Assembly (NCBI RefSeq): GCF_009604375.1
Contig: NZ_WEGH01000005.1
Span: forward strand, 372,001-436,000
Reading direction: 5' to 3'
Origin: Actinomadura macrotermitis
GTDB lineage: Bacteria > Actinomycetota > Actinomycetes > Streptosporangiales > Streptosporangiaceae
DNA: 64,000 nucleotides
The notes under the pieces were generated by a model. It did no database searches. It worked only from the letters and a program-made list of their open reading frames with translations, and was not told where the DNA came from. Of the stretch, positions 1-7,868 are shown piece after piece (position 1 is the first letter of the stretch; the number at the start of each line of letters is the position of its first letter). Both the position numbers and the translations under genes were made by a program.

Positions 1-148
1 CGTCGCCGCCCTCGCCGCCCGCACCATGACCGGCCGCAACGGCCTGCCCGGCGACTTCGCCGGCGCCGCGGTGTTCCTGGCCAGCGACGCCTCCGCCTAC
101 GTCACCGGGCAGGCGCTGTTCGTCGACGGCGGCCTGTCCTCCCACTGA
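1..148 (+). CDS. SDR-family oxidoreductase, C-terminal end (partial)
   Basis: Only the last 48 codons are inside the window, read in the frame starting at base 2 and ending at TGA 146-148. The residues FLASDASAYVTGQALFVDGG are the classic C-terminal segment of NAD(P)-dependent short-chain dehydrogenases/reductases, where the S-x-Y-V-T-G-Q turn packs against the cofactor site and the chain ends after the D-G-G motif. The catalytic Tyr-Lys and the Rossmann glycines lie upstream of the window, so substrate and cofactor preference cannot be judged. It converges on the hydrolase gene, with seven bases between the two stop codons. Confidence 0.85.
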   Translation, partial: VAALAARTMTGRNGLPGDFAGAAVFLASDASAYVTGQALFVDGGLSSH

Positions 149-155
149 AAGGCCC

Positions 156-1031
156 TCAGCGGGCCAGGTGGGCGAGCAGCAGCCCGGCCACCTCGTCCGC
201 GGCCTGCTCGGGGATCCAGTGCCCCACGCCCGCCAGCGTGCGGAAGGTGTAGGGGCCGGTCACCCACTTGCGGGTGAGCTCGGCGCCCTTGCGGCTGAGC
301 GCCGGGTCGGCGTCGCTCCACACGTACAGGGTCGGGACGGCGACCTTGGTCAGCCGCCTGGGCGGGTTGAACGGCATGCCCCGGTACCAGTTGAGGGCCG
401 GGGTGAGCGCGCCGGAGTTCATCAGGAAGTCGGCGTCGCGGACCGCGCCGCCCACGCTCTGCCCGCCGCCCGCCACCCCGGCGATCAGGCGCGGCCGCGC
501 CCTGCGGTCCAGCTGACGCAGCAGGAACTCGGGCAGCCCCGGAATCTGGATCAGGTACATGTACCACGACTGCAGGAACTGGCGGCTGGTGAACAGGGCC
601 TGCATGAACGCGCCCGGATGCGGGACCGACAGGGCCGTCATGGTGGCCACCGCGTCCGGGCGCGCCCCCGCGAGCGCCCAGGAGACCGCCGCGCCCCAGT
701 CGTGCCCGACCAGGTGCACCCGGCGCCCGCCCGCCCCGGCCAGCTCGACGAGGGCCAGGGCGTCGTCGACCAGCTCGGTCATGCGGTAGGCGAACCTGCC
801 GCGCGGCCGGGCGCGCGGCGAGTACCCGCGCTGGTCGGGCGCCAGGGTGCGGTAGCCCGCCTCGTGCAGCAGCGGCGCCAGCAGGTCCCAGGACGCGGAG
901 GTCTGGGGGAACCCGTGCAGCAGCACCACGGCCTCCCCGTCGATCGGCCCCCGGTCGGCGACGTCGAACACCAGGCCGCCGCGCTCGAAGGAGGTGATGC
1001 GCCGCTCGTCGACGCCGTGCTCGATGGTCAT
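156..1031 (-). CDS. Alpha/beta hydrolase, epoxide-hydrolase-like
   Basis: A 291-residue alpha/beta hydrolase. HGFPQ near residue 39 supplies the oxyanion HGxP motif. The nucleophile elbow reads V-G-H-D-W-G, so the nucleophile is Asp, as in soluble epoxide hydrolases and haloalkane dehalogenases, not Ser. The late G-V-G-H-W-I-P-E segment gives the catalytic His. A variable cap lies between. Start ATG at 1031 follows an AAAGGAAA element. It lies 25 bases downstream of the carotenoid oxygenase on the same strand, so the two are probably co-transcribed from the promoter near 2550. Hydrolysis of an epoxide or ester derived from the oxygenase substrate is inference. The substrate is unknown. Confidence 0.85.
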   Translation of the reverse strand: MTIEHGVDERRITSFERGGLVFDVADRGPIDGEAVVLLHGFPQTSASWDLLAPLLHEAGYRTLAPDQRGYSPRARPRGRFAYRMTELVDDALALVELAGAGGRRVHLVGHDWGAAVSWALAGARPDAVATMTALSVPHPGAFMQALFTSRQFLQSWYMYLIQIPGLPEFLLRQLDRRARPRLIAGVAGGGQSVGGAVRDADFLMNSGALTPALNWYRGMPFNPPRRLTKVAVPTLYVWSDADPALSRKGAELTRKWVTGPYTFRTLAGVGHWIPEQAADEVAGLLLAHLAR

Positions 1032-1056
1032 GAGCGCGTTTCCTTTCCGCTCGCGG

Positions 1057-2499
1057 TCACCGGTGGTTCCCGGGCCGCTGGACCCACTGCCCGTGGAAGG
1101 TGAAACCGAGGCTCTCGGGGACGGGGAGGGTGCACACCGGGCCGCCCGCCACGTCCAGGGCGTCGAAGACGACGATGCTGGTGGCCGCTTCGGCGATGTC
1201 GGTCTCGTAGGCGACCAGCCAGCCCCGGTCGTCGACCACGTCCGGATCGCGGGGCACGAACAGCGGCTCGCTGACCATGCGGCCGGGGCCGTAGTCGAAG
1301 GTGTCGGCCTCGCCGCGCTCGGTGTCGTAGCGCGCGACCGCCGAGAACGTCACGCCCGACGCGGGACCGGTGGCGGCGGCGCCGAAGACGTGGCGGTGGG
1401 CGGTGGTGGCGCGCCGGGGGTCGATGGTGGGCCACTCCATCGGCAGGCCGTGGACCTGGTGCGCCTCGACCTTGCCCGCGGCGCTCACCCGGTAGCGCCA
1501 CAGCCGCCCGACGGGGGTGGCGGCGGCGTCGAGCAGGTGGCTCATGCTGGAGATGGCCTCGTGCATGACGGTCCAGGACCGGAAGCGGGCCAGGTCGAAC
1601 ACGATGTCGTCGCCGTCGTCGTAGGCGCCGGCGAAGTGCCACTGGAACCACGGGTCGGTCTCCACGACACGGAACGGCCCCCCGTCGCGGGGGACCAGCA
1701 GGATGCGGGTGGGCTCCTCGCCGTGCCAGCGCATCGCCTCGAAGGGCGACAGGCGGCCCGACACGATGGCGGGCAGGTCCAAGACGACCGGGCCGAGGCA
1801 GAACACCAGGTGGGTGGCGGTCATCGCGAAGTCGTGGACCATGAAGCGGCGCGGCATGCGGACGGTGCGCAGGTGCTCGGTCGGGCGGCCCCGCCGGGTG
1901 CGGTAGATCTCCAGCTGCGGGCGCGGGCCATAGACGCAGCCGAAGTTCCACACCTCGGCGGTGGCGGGGTCCCAGCAGGGGTGGGCCGAGTAGGGGGCGC
2001 CCTGCCGGTCGGCGAAGAGGCGGCCGAGGAACCCCGACGGCGCCAGCGCGCCGTCCAGGTCGCAGCGGCCGAGGGTCTCCAGCGTGCCGGGGTCCAGCTC
2101 GAAGGGCGCGTCGGACTCCCACAGCGCCAGCAGCCGGCCGTCGATCATCGCCACCGAGGTGTTGGCCTGCGAGGCCGCCGGGGGCATCGTCAGGTTGCGC
2201 AGCCGGCCGCCGGTGGCCATGGACCCGCCGAGGCGCAGCGGGACGGTGCCGGTGCCGCGCGCCTGCACCGAGGCCCGGTAGGAGGGCGTGCGGACGTAGC
2301 GGGAGCGGACCCGCACCGGGCCGCCGGGGGCGAACGTCACGGCGCTGACCAGGCCGTCCCCGTCGATCATGTAGTCCGACAGGTGGTTTCCCGCGCCGTT
2401 GCGGTACAGGGTCCCGGCCAGCCCCTCGGGGACGGCCCCCTGGGTCGGGTGGAGCTCGGCGTCGACCTCGGGGGCCCAGCCGCCCTGGCGCAGATCCAT
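1057..2499 (-). CDS. Carotenoid oxygenase (RPE65/CCD family)
   Basis: A 480-residue non-heme iron dioxygenase of the retinal-pigment-epithelium/carotenoid-cleavage family. The typical scattered histidine ligands are visible: H-P-C-W-D-P, M-V-H-D-F-A-M-T, M-H-E-A-I-S-S-M-S-H and F-T-F-H-G-Q-W near the C-terminus. These enzymes cleave C=C bonds of carotenoids or stilbenes. An ATG at 2571 would also be in frame, but the start at 2499 is preferred because GGAG sits 5 bases upstream and the longer form would begin inside the promoter. The downstream epoxide-hydrolase-like gene and the divergent TetR suggest a small regulated catabolic unit. Substrate cannot be read from sequence. Confidence 0.9.
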   Translation of the reverse strand: MDLRQGGWAPEVDAELHPTQGAVPEGLAGTLYRNGAGNHLSDYMIDGDGLVSAVTFAPGGPVRVRSRYVRTPSYRASVQARGTGTVPLRLGGSMATGGRLRNLTMPPAASQANTSVAMIDGRLLALWESDAPFELDPGTLETLGRCDLDGALAPSGFLGRLFADRQGAPYSAHPCWDPATAEVWNFGCVYGPRPQLEIYRTRRGRPTEHLRTVRMPRRFMVHDFAMTATHLVFCLGPVVLDLPAIVSGRLSPFEAMRWHGEEPTRILLVPRDGGPFRVVETDPWFQWHFAGAYDDGDDIVFDLARFRSWTVMHEAISSMSHLLDAAATPVGRLWRYRVSAAGKVEAHQVHGLPMEWPTIDPRRATTAHRHVFGAAATGPASGVTFSAVARYDTERGEADTFDYGPGRMVSEPLFVPRDPDVVDDRGWLVAYETDIAEAATSIVVFDALDVAGGPVCTLPVPESLGFTFHGQWVQRPGNHR

Positions 2500-2509
2500 G
2501 GAGACTCCA

Positions 2510-2571
2510 ATGTGATCATTGAATACATTCATGTAATCGTTGATTACATTCCCTTCCGGGACGGGTGTCAA
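2510..2571 (-). promoter_or_regulatory. Promoter of the carotenoid oxygenase operon with two TetR-type operators
   Basis: On the minus strand TTGACA (2566-2571) is 17 bases from TGTAAT (2543-2548), an almost ideal -35/-10 pair pointing at the oxygenase. The -10 lies inside a perfect 19-bp palindrome, ATGTAATC-GTT-GATTACAT (2531-2549). A weaker copy, ATGTGATC-ATT-GAATACAT, occupies 2510-2528. The centres are 21 bp apart, two helical turns. Binding by the adjacent TetR (2592-3224) would block this promoter. The assignment of the regulator is inference from position. Confidence 0.8.
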
Positions 2572-2591
2572 GGTGTGGTACGACTGGCTGC

Positions 2592-3224
2592 ATGAGCACC
2601 CCGACGGCCGGCCGGCCCTACCATCACGGCTCGCTGCCGGAGACGCTGGTCGCGCACGCCGTCCAGTTGCTGGACGAGGCGGGCGCCGACGCGGTGGTCG
2701 TCCGCGAGGTGGCCCGCCGGGCCGGCGTCTCCCCCGCCGCGCCGTTCCGGCACTTCCCCGACCGGGCCGCCCTGCTGGCCGCGGTCACCGAGGCCGTCGC
2801 GGCCGACTTCGCCCGGATCCAGGCGGCCGCGGTGGACACCGCCGAGAGCATCCCCTTCCGGGCCCTCGGCGCCGCGTTCGCGCAGTACGCGCTGGACCAC
2901 CCGCACCGGTTCGCGCTGCTGCGCGGCGCCCTGTTCGGCGCCGACCGCACGCCCGCACTGGAGGAGGGGCACCGCGCCTTCACCGACCGCATCACCGAGC
3001 TGATCGTCGCCGGGCAGCGGCGCGGCGAGCTGCGGCAGGCCGACCCCGAGCTGATCAAGATCGCCGCCCAGGCGCTGGTCTACGGCCTGTCCCAGATGTT
3101 CGTCGACCGCTATCTCGACGCCTCGCGCGCCGACACGGTCATCGGGCAGGTCATCGACCTGTTCGGCCTCGGCGTCCTCGCGCCGGACAGCGCGCTGCGC
3201 GCGGACGGCTGCGAGCCCGCCTGA
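2592..3224 (+). CDS. TetR-family transcriptional regulator (of the carotenoid oxygenase operon)
   Basis: A 210-residue TetR protein. The N-terminal HTH runs from Y-H-H-G-S-L-P-E-T-L through V-V-V-R-E-V-A-R-R-A-G-V-S to A-P-F-R-H-F-P-D-R, a canonical TetR_N layout. The rest is a helical ligand domain of the TetR_C_33/WHG type. A GTG at 2565 is in frame but would overlap the -35 box of the divergent promoter, so ATG 2592 is preferred. No Shine-Dalgarno precedes it, which suggests a leaderless message. It is divergent from the oxygenase and the palindromes at 2510-2549 lie between them, the usual arrangement for a local repressor. Confidence 0.88.
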   Translation: MSTPTAGRPYHHGSLPETLVAHAVQLLDEAGADAVVVREVARRAGVSPAAPFRHFPDRAALLAAVTEAVAADFARIQAAAVDTAESIPFRALGAAFAQYALDHPHRFALLRGALFGADRTPALEEGHRAFTDRITELIVAGQRRGELRQADPELIKIAAQALVYGLSQMFVDRYLDASRADTVIGQVIDLFGLGVLAPDSALRADGCEPA

Positions 3225-3230
3225 CCGCGC

Positions 3231-3530
3231 TCAGCCCTCGCCCTGCGCGGCCAGCCGGTCGATGACCGCGGCCAGGTCGAAGTCCTTGGCGGTGAGGCCG
3301 CCGGCGCTGTGCGTGCTCAGCGCGAACGTCACCGTCCGCCAGCGGATGTCGATGTCGGGGTGGTGGTCGGCGTCCTCGGCGGCCCGCGCCACCCGGTCCA
3401 CCAGCTCGATCCCGGCCAGGAACGAGGCCGCCTCCACCTCCCGGCGGATCTGCGCGCCGTCGCGGACCCAGGCGGGCAGCCCCGCCATCCGGACGCTGAT
3501 CTCTTCTTCCTCCAGCAGGGCGGCGCCCAT
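3231..3530 (-). CDS. 4a-hydroxytetrahydrobiopterin dehydratase (pterin-4-alpha-carbinolamine dehydratase)
   Basis: A 99-residue PCD/DCoH-like protein. The family signature is complete: E-D-A-D-H56-H57-P58, aromatic W64 and H74 after R-W-R-T-V-T-F-A-L-S-T. The enzyme dehydrates 4a-carbinolamine pterins formed by aromatic amino acid hydroxylases. AAGGAG overlaps the stop region of the upstream TetR gene with only 5 bases between the genes, so translation is probably coupled. No aromatic hydroxylase is visible in the window, so either the partner is elsewhere or this copy has another role such as a dimerisation cofactor. The convergent TetR gene ends six bases away. Confidence 0.85.
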   Translation of the reverse strand: MGAALLEEEEISVRMAGLPAWVRDGAQIRREVEAASFLAGIELVDRVARAAEDADHHPDIDIRWRTVTFALSTHSAGGLTAKDFDLAAVIDRLAAQGEG

Positions 3531-3535
3531 GGCGG

Positions 3536-4144
3536 TCACTCCTTGTCGGCGGGGCGTTCGGGCAGCAGCGCGATGCGCGCCAGGACCAGCCCGAGCCGGC
3601 GCGCGGTGACGTCGGCGGGCCCGACCGGCTGCACGATGTGGCTGACGGTCAGCCGCACCACGGTCTCGATGGCCAGCGCGCGGGCGTCCGCGTCGACCTC
3701 GGGCCACGCCTCGGCGCCGTAGGCCTCCAGCATCGCGGTCGCGGTGTCCAGCAGCGGCTCGGACCGGGTGGTCAGATGGGCCAGCAGGTCGTCGTCCCCG
3801 CCCCGCGAGCTGGTCAGGATGCTCTTCAGCAGCGGATTGTCGGCCGCCGCCTCCAGCGTGAAGCGCACCCCGGCCTCCACCGCGTCGCGCAGGTCGGCGC
3901 GGTGGGCGTCCAGCCGCTCCTGGACGCCGAGCAGGAACCGCTCCACCTCGCGCATGACCAGCGCCTGGCCGATCGCGTCCTTGGTGCCGAACTCGGTGTA
4001 GAGGGTCTGGCGGCTGACCCCGGCGGTGGCGGCGATGTGCGCCATGCGCAGCTTGTCCCAGCCACCGGCGGTGACCAGGTCGTAGGCGGCGTCCAGCAGC
4101 CGCTCGTGCAGGAGCGAGCGGACCGATTCCCGATAGCGCGTCAT
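3536..4144 (-). CDS. TetR-family regulator, AlkX-like (candidate regulator of alkane hydroxylase)
   Basis: A 202-residue TetR protein with HTH residues R-M-A-H-I-A-A-T-A-G-V-S-R-Q-T-L-Y-T-E-F-G-T-K-D, resembling the TetR regulators that end alkB-rubA-rubB operons in Rhodococcus (AlkX/AlkU). Here it is not next to alkB but 6 kb upstream. The link is made by DNA: the operator before this gene (4175-4215) matches that before alkB (10051-10090). The start is uncertain between ATG 4144, whose GGAGG is only two bases away, and ATG 4156. It is coupled to the downstream pterin dehydratase gene. Control of alkB is inference from the shared site. Confidence 0.85.
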   Translation of the reverse strand: MTRYRESVRSLLHERLLDAAYDLVTAGGWDKLRMAHIAATAGVSRQTLYTEFGTKDAIGQALVMREVERFLLGVQERLDAHRADLRDAVEAGVRFTLEAAADNPLLKSILTSSRGGDDDLLAHLTTRSEPLLDTATAMLEAYGAEAWPEVDADARALAIETVVRLTVSHIVQPVGPADVTARRLGLVLARIALLPERPADKE

Positions 4145-4174
4145 CACCTCCAGCATAACGATCACCACCGTCCA

Positions 4175-4215
4175 GTGTCTTGACACCTTCCCGCAAAGTG
4201 TCTAGCTCCTGGACA
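4175..4215. promoter_or_regulatory. AlkX-type operator, copy A
   Basis: The block contains GTGTC-TT-GACAC (4175-4186) and TGTCTAG-CTC-CTGGACA (4199-4215). Starting at TGTCTTGACAC, a 51-base alignment with the alkB promoter (from 10051) has 39 identical positions, with spacing between the palindromes unchanged. The downstream palindrome has one mismatch here and none in front of alkB. Located between the AlkX-like gene and the convergent-facing DHFR-like gene, it is probably the autoregulatory site. Confidence 0.75.
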
Positions 4216-4277
4216 GGACAGTGATTGGTGAACGGCCCCTGGGCGGTAACGCCGGGTCCGGTCCGCGGCCGATCGGC

Positions 4278-4841
4278 TCAGCGGCGGACGCGATAGCGGA
4301 TGTGGGTGGCCTCGGGCGTGTCGAGCACCTGGATGATCTCCAGCTCGATCTCCGACGACAGGACGTCGAACAGCCGGCGTCCTGCGCCCAGGAGTACTGG
4401 AATGTGGTGGATCTGCACTTCGTCCAGCACTCCGGCCTCGAGGGCCTGCTGCACCGTGTACGCGCCGCCGCGGATCTGGACGTCCCGTTCCCCGGCCGCG
4501 GCCTTCGCCTGCGCCATCGCGCTTTCGATCCCGTCGTTCACGTAGGTCACCAGCGGATAGCCCCACCTGGCGGCCGGGCCGGGCGGCCGGTGGCTGGGGA
4601 CGAAGATCGGGAGACCGCCGTGAGAGCCGCCCCAGTGGTCCATGAGCTCGGCGGTCCGCCGGCCCGCGAGGATCGCACCGGCCCCGTTCCATTCGTCCTG
4701 GAACTGCGCGACCGGCCCGGGATGCCGGTCCGAGTCGGCCCACTTGTGCAGCCGCTCGCCGTCGTCGCCGCCGAGGAAGTCGTTGGGATCGGCGATGTAC
4801 CCGTCGAGGGACATCGACATGTCGAGCACTGATCTGGACAT
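4278..4841 (-). CDS. Dihydrofolate reductase family protein (RibD C-terminal-like)
   Basis: A 187-residue protein of the DHFR/RibD_C superfamily. The N-terminus V-L-D-M-S-M-S-L-D-G-Y-I-A resembles the YyaP/YwjB group, and A-G-R-R-T-A-E-L-M-D-H-W plus a late V-L-L-G-A-G-R-R-L-F-D-V segment fit the NADPH-binding fold. True folate DHFR activity is unlikely, since these proteins mostly have unknown reductase roles. ATG 4841 follows AAGGAG by six bases. It is divergent from the TetR at 4969 across a well-formed palindrome, so it is probably that regulator's target. Confidence 0.85.
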   Translation of the reverse strand: MSRSVLDMSMSLDGYIADPNDFLGGDDGERLHKWADSDRHPGPVAQFQDEWNGAGAILAGRRTAELMDHWGGSHGGLPIFVPSHRPPGPAARWGYPLVTYVNDGIESAMAQAKAAAGERDVQIRGGAYTVQQALEAGVLDEVQIHHIPVLLGAGRRLFDVLSSEIELEIIQVLDTPEATHIRYRVRR

Positions 4842-4904
4842 GACCCGCTCCTTGTTTCGCGGCGTGGCCCCTCGGCCACCGCCTGTTCCCAGGGTGGGGA
4901 ATTA

Positions 4905-4925
4905 ACTGTGTCCCCAGGACACTGT
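4905..4925. promoter_or_regulatory. TetR operator between the DHFR-like gene and its regulator
   Basis: GTGTCC-CCA-GGACAC (4908-4922) is a perfect palindrome extended by AC and GT on the outside (4905-4925) with one mismatched pair. It lies in the 127-base divergent intergenic region, close to where promoters of both genes must be. Confidence 0.65.
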
Positions 4926-4968
4926 GTACGGTAGAGACAGTTTTGGCGGATGGCAAGCGGGAGACGAC

Positions 4969-5715
4969 GTGGCGGTCAACGAGGATCCGAGGACACTGGC
5001 GGAACTGCTGTGGGGCCTGCGCAAACCGCGCACCAGAGGCCCCAGGCCCGCCTTCGACCTCGCCCGGCTGGCCGGCGCCGCCGTCGAGGTCGCCGATACC
5101 GAGGGCCTGGAGGCGGTCTCCATGCACCACATCGCCGCCGAGCTCGGCCTCACCAAGATGGCCCTGTACCGCTACGTCAACGGCAAGACGGAGCTGATGG
5201 CCATCATGATCGAGGCGGCGGTCGGCACACCCCCCGACCTGAACGGGGTGGCCGGCTGGCGGGCCAAGCTGGAGGAGTACGTCCGCGAACTGTCCGCCGC
5301 CTGGCGGCGCCACCCCTGGCTGCCGTCGGTCACCGTGGGCGACCGCGTCATGGGCCCGAATGAGACCGCATGGACCGAGACAGCTCTCAGCGCCCTCACC
5401 GACACCCCCTTGACCGAACGCGAACGGCTTGACGCGGTCATGATGGTGTCCCACCACATCCGCGCCACCCACTCGGCCGCCACCCAAGGCACTCAGACCT
5501 GGACGGACGGCAGCGCCGCCCCCGTCATGCGCGACCTGCTGCTCCTCAACGCCGACCGCTTCCCGTTGCTCGCCACCACCGTGGCCATTCCCTCGACCAC
5601 CACCACCCGGGAATTCGGCCTCCGCGCCCTCCTCGACGGCCTCGAACGCACCATCACCCAACGCGCCCACGGCAACGGCGACGAACAACCGGCTTCGCGC
5701 CCAGGCCCTCGGTAA
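4969..5715 (+). CDS. TetR-family regulator with TetR_C tetracycline-repressor-like C-terminal domain
   Basis: A 248-residue regulator of the large TetR/TetR_C type. The HTH sits after a short leader around residues 28-75 (A-A-V-E-V-A-D-T-E-G-L-E-A-V-S-M, then K-M-A-L-Y-R-Y-V-N-G-K). The C-terminal half resembles proteins that sense planar aromatic or polyketide-like drugs. GTG 4969 is chosen over an in-frame GTG at 4924 because GGGAGA precedes it at good spacing and the longer form would start inside the operator. It is divergent from the DHFR-like reductase. Confidence 0.87.
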   Translation: MAVNEDPRTLAELLWGLRKPRTRGPRPAFDLARLAGAAVEVADTEGLEAVSMHHIAAELGLTKMALYRYVNGKTELMAIMIEAAVGTPPDLNGVAGWRAKLEEYVRELSAAWRRHPWLPSVTVGDRVMGPNETAWTETALSALTDTPLTERERLDAVMMVSHHIRATHSAATQGTQTWTDGSAAPVMRDLLLLNADRFPLLATTVAIPSTTTTREFGLRALLDGLERTITQRAHGNGDEQPASRPGPR

Positions 5716-5740
5716 GCGGCGACCGCCGGCGGCCCGCCGG

Positions 5741-6418
5741 TCAGTGGCCGATGTTGCGGTCGCCTGCCTCGACCAGGCCGCTCTCGTAGGCGAAGATGAC
5801 GATCTGGGCGCGGTCGCGCAGGCCCAGCTTGGTGAGGATGCCGGAGACGTGCGTCTTGACGGTCGCGGGTCCGATGAAGAGCTCTTTGGCGATCTCGGAG
5901 TTGCTCGACCCGCGGGCCACGGCGGCCATCACTTCGCGCTCGCGGTCGGTGAGGCGCTCCAGGCGCTCGGCCACGGCGGTGTTGACGCTCAGCCGCCGGG
6001 CGAACCGGCCGATCAGCCGGCGGGTGATCGAGGGGGCCAGCAGCGCGCCGCCGTCGGCGACGGTGCGTACGGCGGTGGCGAGCTGGTCGGGCGGGATGTC
6101 CTTGAGGACGAAGCCGCTGGCGCCGGCGTGCATCGCCCGGTAGACGTACTCGTCCGGGTCGAACGTGGTCAGGATGAGCACCCTGACGTTCCAGTCGGAT
6201 TCGGCCAGGATCCGCTCGGTGGCCTCCAGGCCGTCCATGTCCGGCATCCGGATGTCCATGAGGATCACGTCGGGCCGGTGCCGGCGCGCCGCCTCGATCG
6301 CCTCGGTGCCGGTCCCGGCCTCGGCGACGACCTCGATGTCGTCGTGGATCCGCAGGATCATGGCGAAGCCGCCGCGGACGAGGGCCTGGTCGTCGACGAT
6401 GGCGACACGGATGCTCAC
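5741..6418 (-). CDS. LuxR/NarL-family response regulator
   Basis: A 225-residue response regulator. The receiver domain (about 1-120) shows acidic I-V-D-D-Q, phospho-acceptor D in V-I-L-M-D-I-R-M-P-D, switch T in I-L-T-T-F and K in V-L-K-D. The C-terminal LuxR HTH has L-T-D-R-E-R-E-V followed by N-S-E-I-A-K-E-L-F-I and T-V-K-T-H-V. GTG 6418 overlaps the kinase stop by four bases (GTGA), so kinase and regulator are translationally coupled. The pair is divergent from the MMPL exporter at 7869, its likeliest target. Confidence 0.92.
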   Translation of the reverse strand: MSIRVAIVDDQALVRGGFAMILRIHDDIEVVAEAGTGTEAIEAARRHRPDVILMDIRMPDMDGLEATERILAESDWNVRVLILTTFDPDEYVYRAMHAGASGFVLKDIPPDQLATAVRTVADGGALLAPSITRRLIGRFARRLSVNTAVAERLERLTDREREVMAAVARGSSNSEIAKELFIGPATVKTHVSGILTKLGLRDRAQIVIFAYESGLVEAGDRNIGH

Positions 6419-7632
6419 GCGGGCTCGCCTCCGGTGGGCAGGTGGGCGGTGACGGCGAACCCGCCGTCCGGGCGCGGCCCGGCGTCGAGGGTGCCGCCCA
6501 ACAGTAGTGCCCGCTCCCGCATCCCCACGATGCCGTGGCCGCGTGTCCCGTCCCGGGCGTCTCCCGGCAGGGCGGCGGTGCCGCCGTCGTCGCGCACCTC
6601 GATGACGATCTCGCCGCCGACGGCCCCGAGCCGGACGTCGGCGCGGGCGCCGGGACCGGCGTGCTTGAGCACGTTGGTGAGCGCCTCCTGAACGATGCGG
6701 TAGGCGAACAGGTCCACGCGAGCGGGCAGTCCGGCCGGGAGCGTGGCGGGCGACAGGGTCACCGCGACGCCCGTTGCACGGATCTGGTCGGCCAGGCGGG
6801 GAACGTCGGCCAGGCCGGGCTGGGGCTCGGGGCCGCCGGCATCGCTCTCGGGACGCAGGACACCGAGCAGGTGGCGCAGCTCGGCCAGCGCCTGCCGTCC
6901 CTCGTCTTCGACCGCCCCCATCGCCCGCAGCGCCTGCTCCGGGATCGGGCCGTCGGCGGCGTGCGCGGCCATCGCCTTGGCCGCGCCCGCCTGAACGGTC
7001 ATGACGCTCACCCGATGGGCCACCACGTCGTGCAGCTCGCGGGCGATGCGCGTCCGCTCCTCGGCCACGATGCGGACGGCCTCGGCGGCCTGTTCGGCGG
7101 CGAGCCGGGCGGCGTGGCGGTCGCGCAGCCGGAGACCGCGCCCCACGTACCACAGGCCGACCATGAGGACGGCCCCGAAGACGGCCTCACGCCACGGCGC
7201 GGACTCCGTCCGCAGGTCGACGGTGACCAGGGCGACGGCCGCCACGACGCCCGCGGGCCCCCGCCATGAGTCCGGCGAGTACCGCCCGGCGCTGTACAGG
7301 GCGATGAGCACCGGAACGCCGATGAGGGTGCGCGTGGTCGGCAGCAACACGGCCCAGGCGACCAAGGTGACGCTCAGCACGGCCAGAGGTGCCCGGCGTC
7401 GCCAGTACAACGCCGTACCGGCCGCGGCGAAGACCGGCAGAGCGGCGAGATCGAGGTCGCGAAGGGGGCGGAAGGCCAGGTCGTCTCCGGGCATGTCGCG
7501 CACGAGCACCAGCACCAGGAGGACCAGCCCGGCGAGGACGGCGTCCATGGCGCGCGGCCAGCGGGTGAAGGGCCCCCAGAGCCTTCCGGGGCCCTCGGCG
7601 GGCGGGCCGGAAGGCGGCTTCGTGCGGTTCAC
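6415..7632 (-). CDS. Sensor histidine kinase (HisKA_3, NarL/DesK-type)
   Basis: A 405-residue membrane kinase. The N-terminal part has several hydrophobic helices (A-V-L-A-G-L-V-L-L-V-L-V onward). The dimerisation/phospho-acceptor segment is I-A-R-E-L-H-D-V-V-A-H near residue 200, typical of HisKA_3. The ATPase carries N in Q-E-A-L-T-N-V-L-K-H, E-V-R-D-D-G and G-H-G-I-V-G-M-R-E-R. GTG 7632 is preferred because GGAG lies 5 bases upstream, whereas a longer in-frame form has no such site. It couples to the downstream response regulator. The signal is unknown, but the divergent MMPL exporter suggests envelope stress or drug exposure. Confidence 0.9.
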   Translation of the reverse strand: MNRTKPPSGPPAEGPGRLWGPFTRWPRAMDAVLAGLVLLVLVLVRDMPGDDLAFRPLRDLDLAALPVFAAAGTALYWRRRAPLAVLSVTLVAWAVLLPTTRTLIGVPVLIALYSAGRYSPDSWRGPAGVVAAVALVTVDLRTESAPWREAVFGAVLMVGLWYVGRGLRLRDRHAARLAAEQAAEAVRIVAEERTRIARELHDVVAHRVSVMTVQAGAAKAMAAHAADGPIPEQALRAMGAVEDEGRQALAELRHLLGVLRPESDAGGPEPQPGLADVPRLADQIRATGVAVTLSPATLPAGLPARVDLFAYRIVQEALTNVLKHAGPGARADVRLGAVGGEIVIEVRDDGGTAALPGDARDGTRGHGIVGMRERALLLGGTLDAGPRPDGGFAVTAHLPTGGEPA

Positions 7633-7868
7633 CAGCGCTCCACGGTGCGAGATGCGGTGCCCTCCGCGGCTTGTCGGCGGGCGCGGGGCCACCGTATGCG
7701 GGAACGGACACACCGGTCATCCGCCGCGAGGCGGAGCGGGCCTCCGCTGCGCGACGGGGACCGGTTCCGCCGGTGGACGGGCGACTGCGGCGGCCCCGGC
7801 GAGCACGGTTGGTGCGACACCCACCCCGGCGCACTCACCGCCGCATCCCCCACCGAAGGAGCACCGTC

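Noticed and set aside
5741..7153. A 470-residue version of the response regulator
   Set aside because: The extra N-terminal 245 residues are Arg/Ala/Gly shadow of the kinase gene. The receiver domain begins at GTG 6418.
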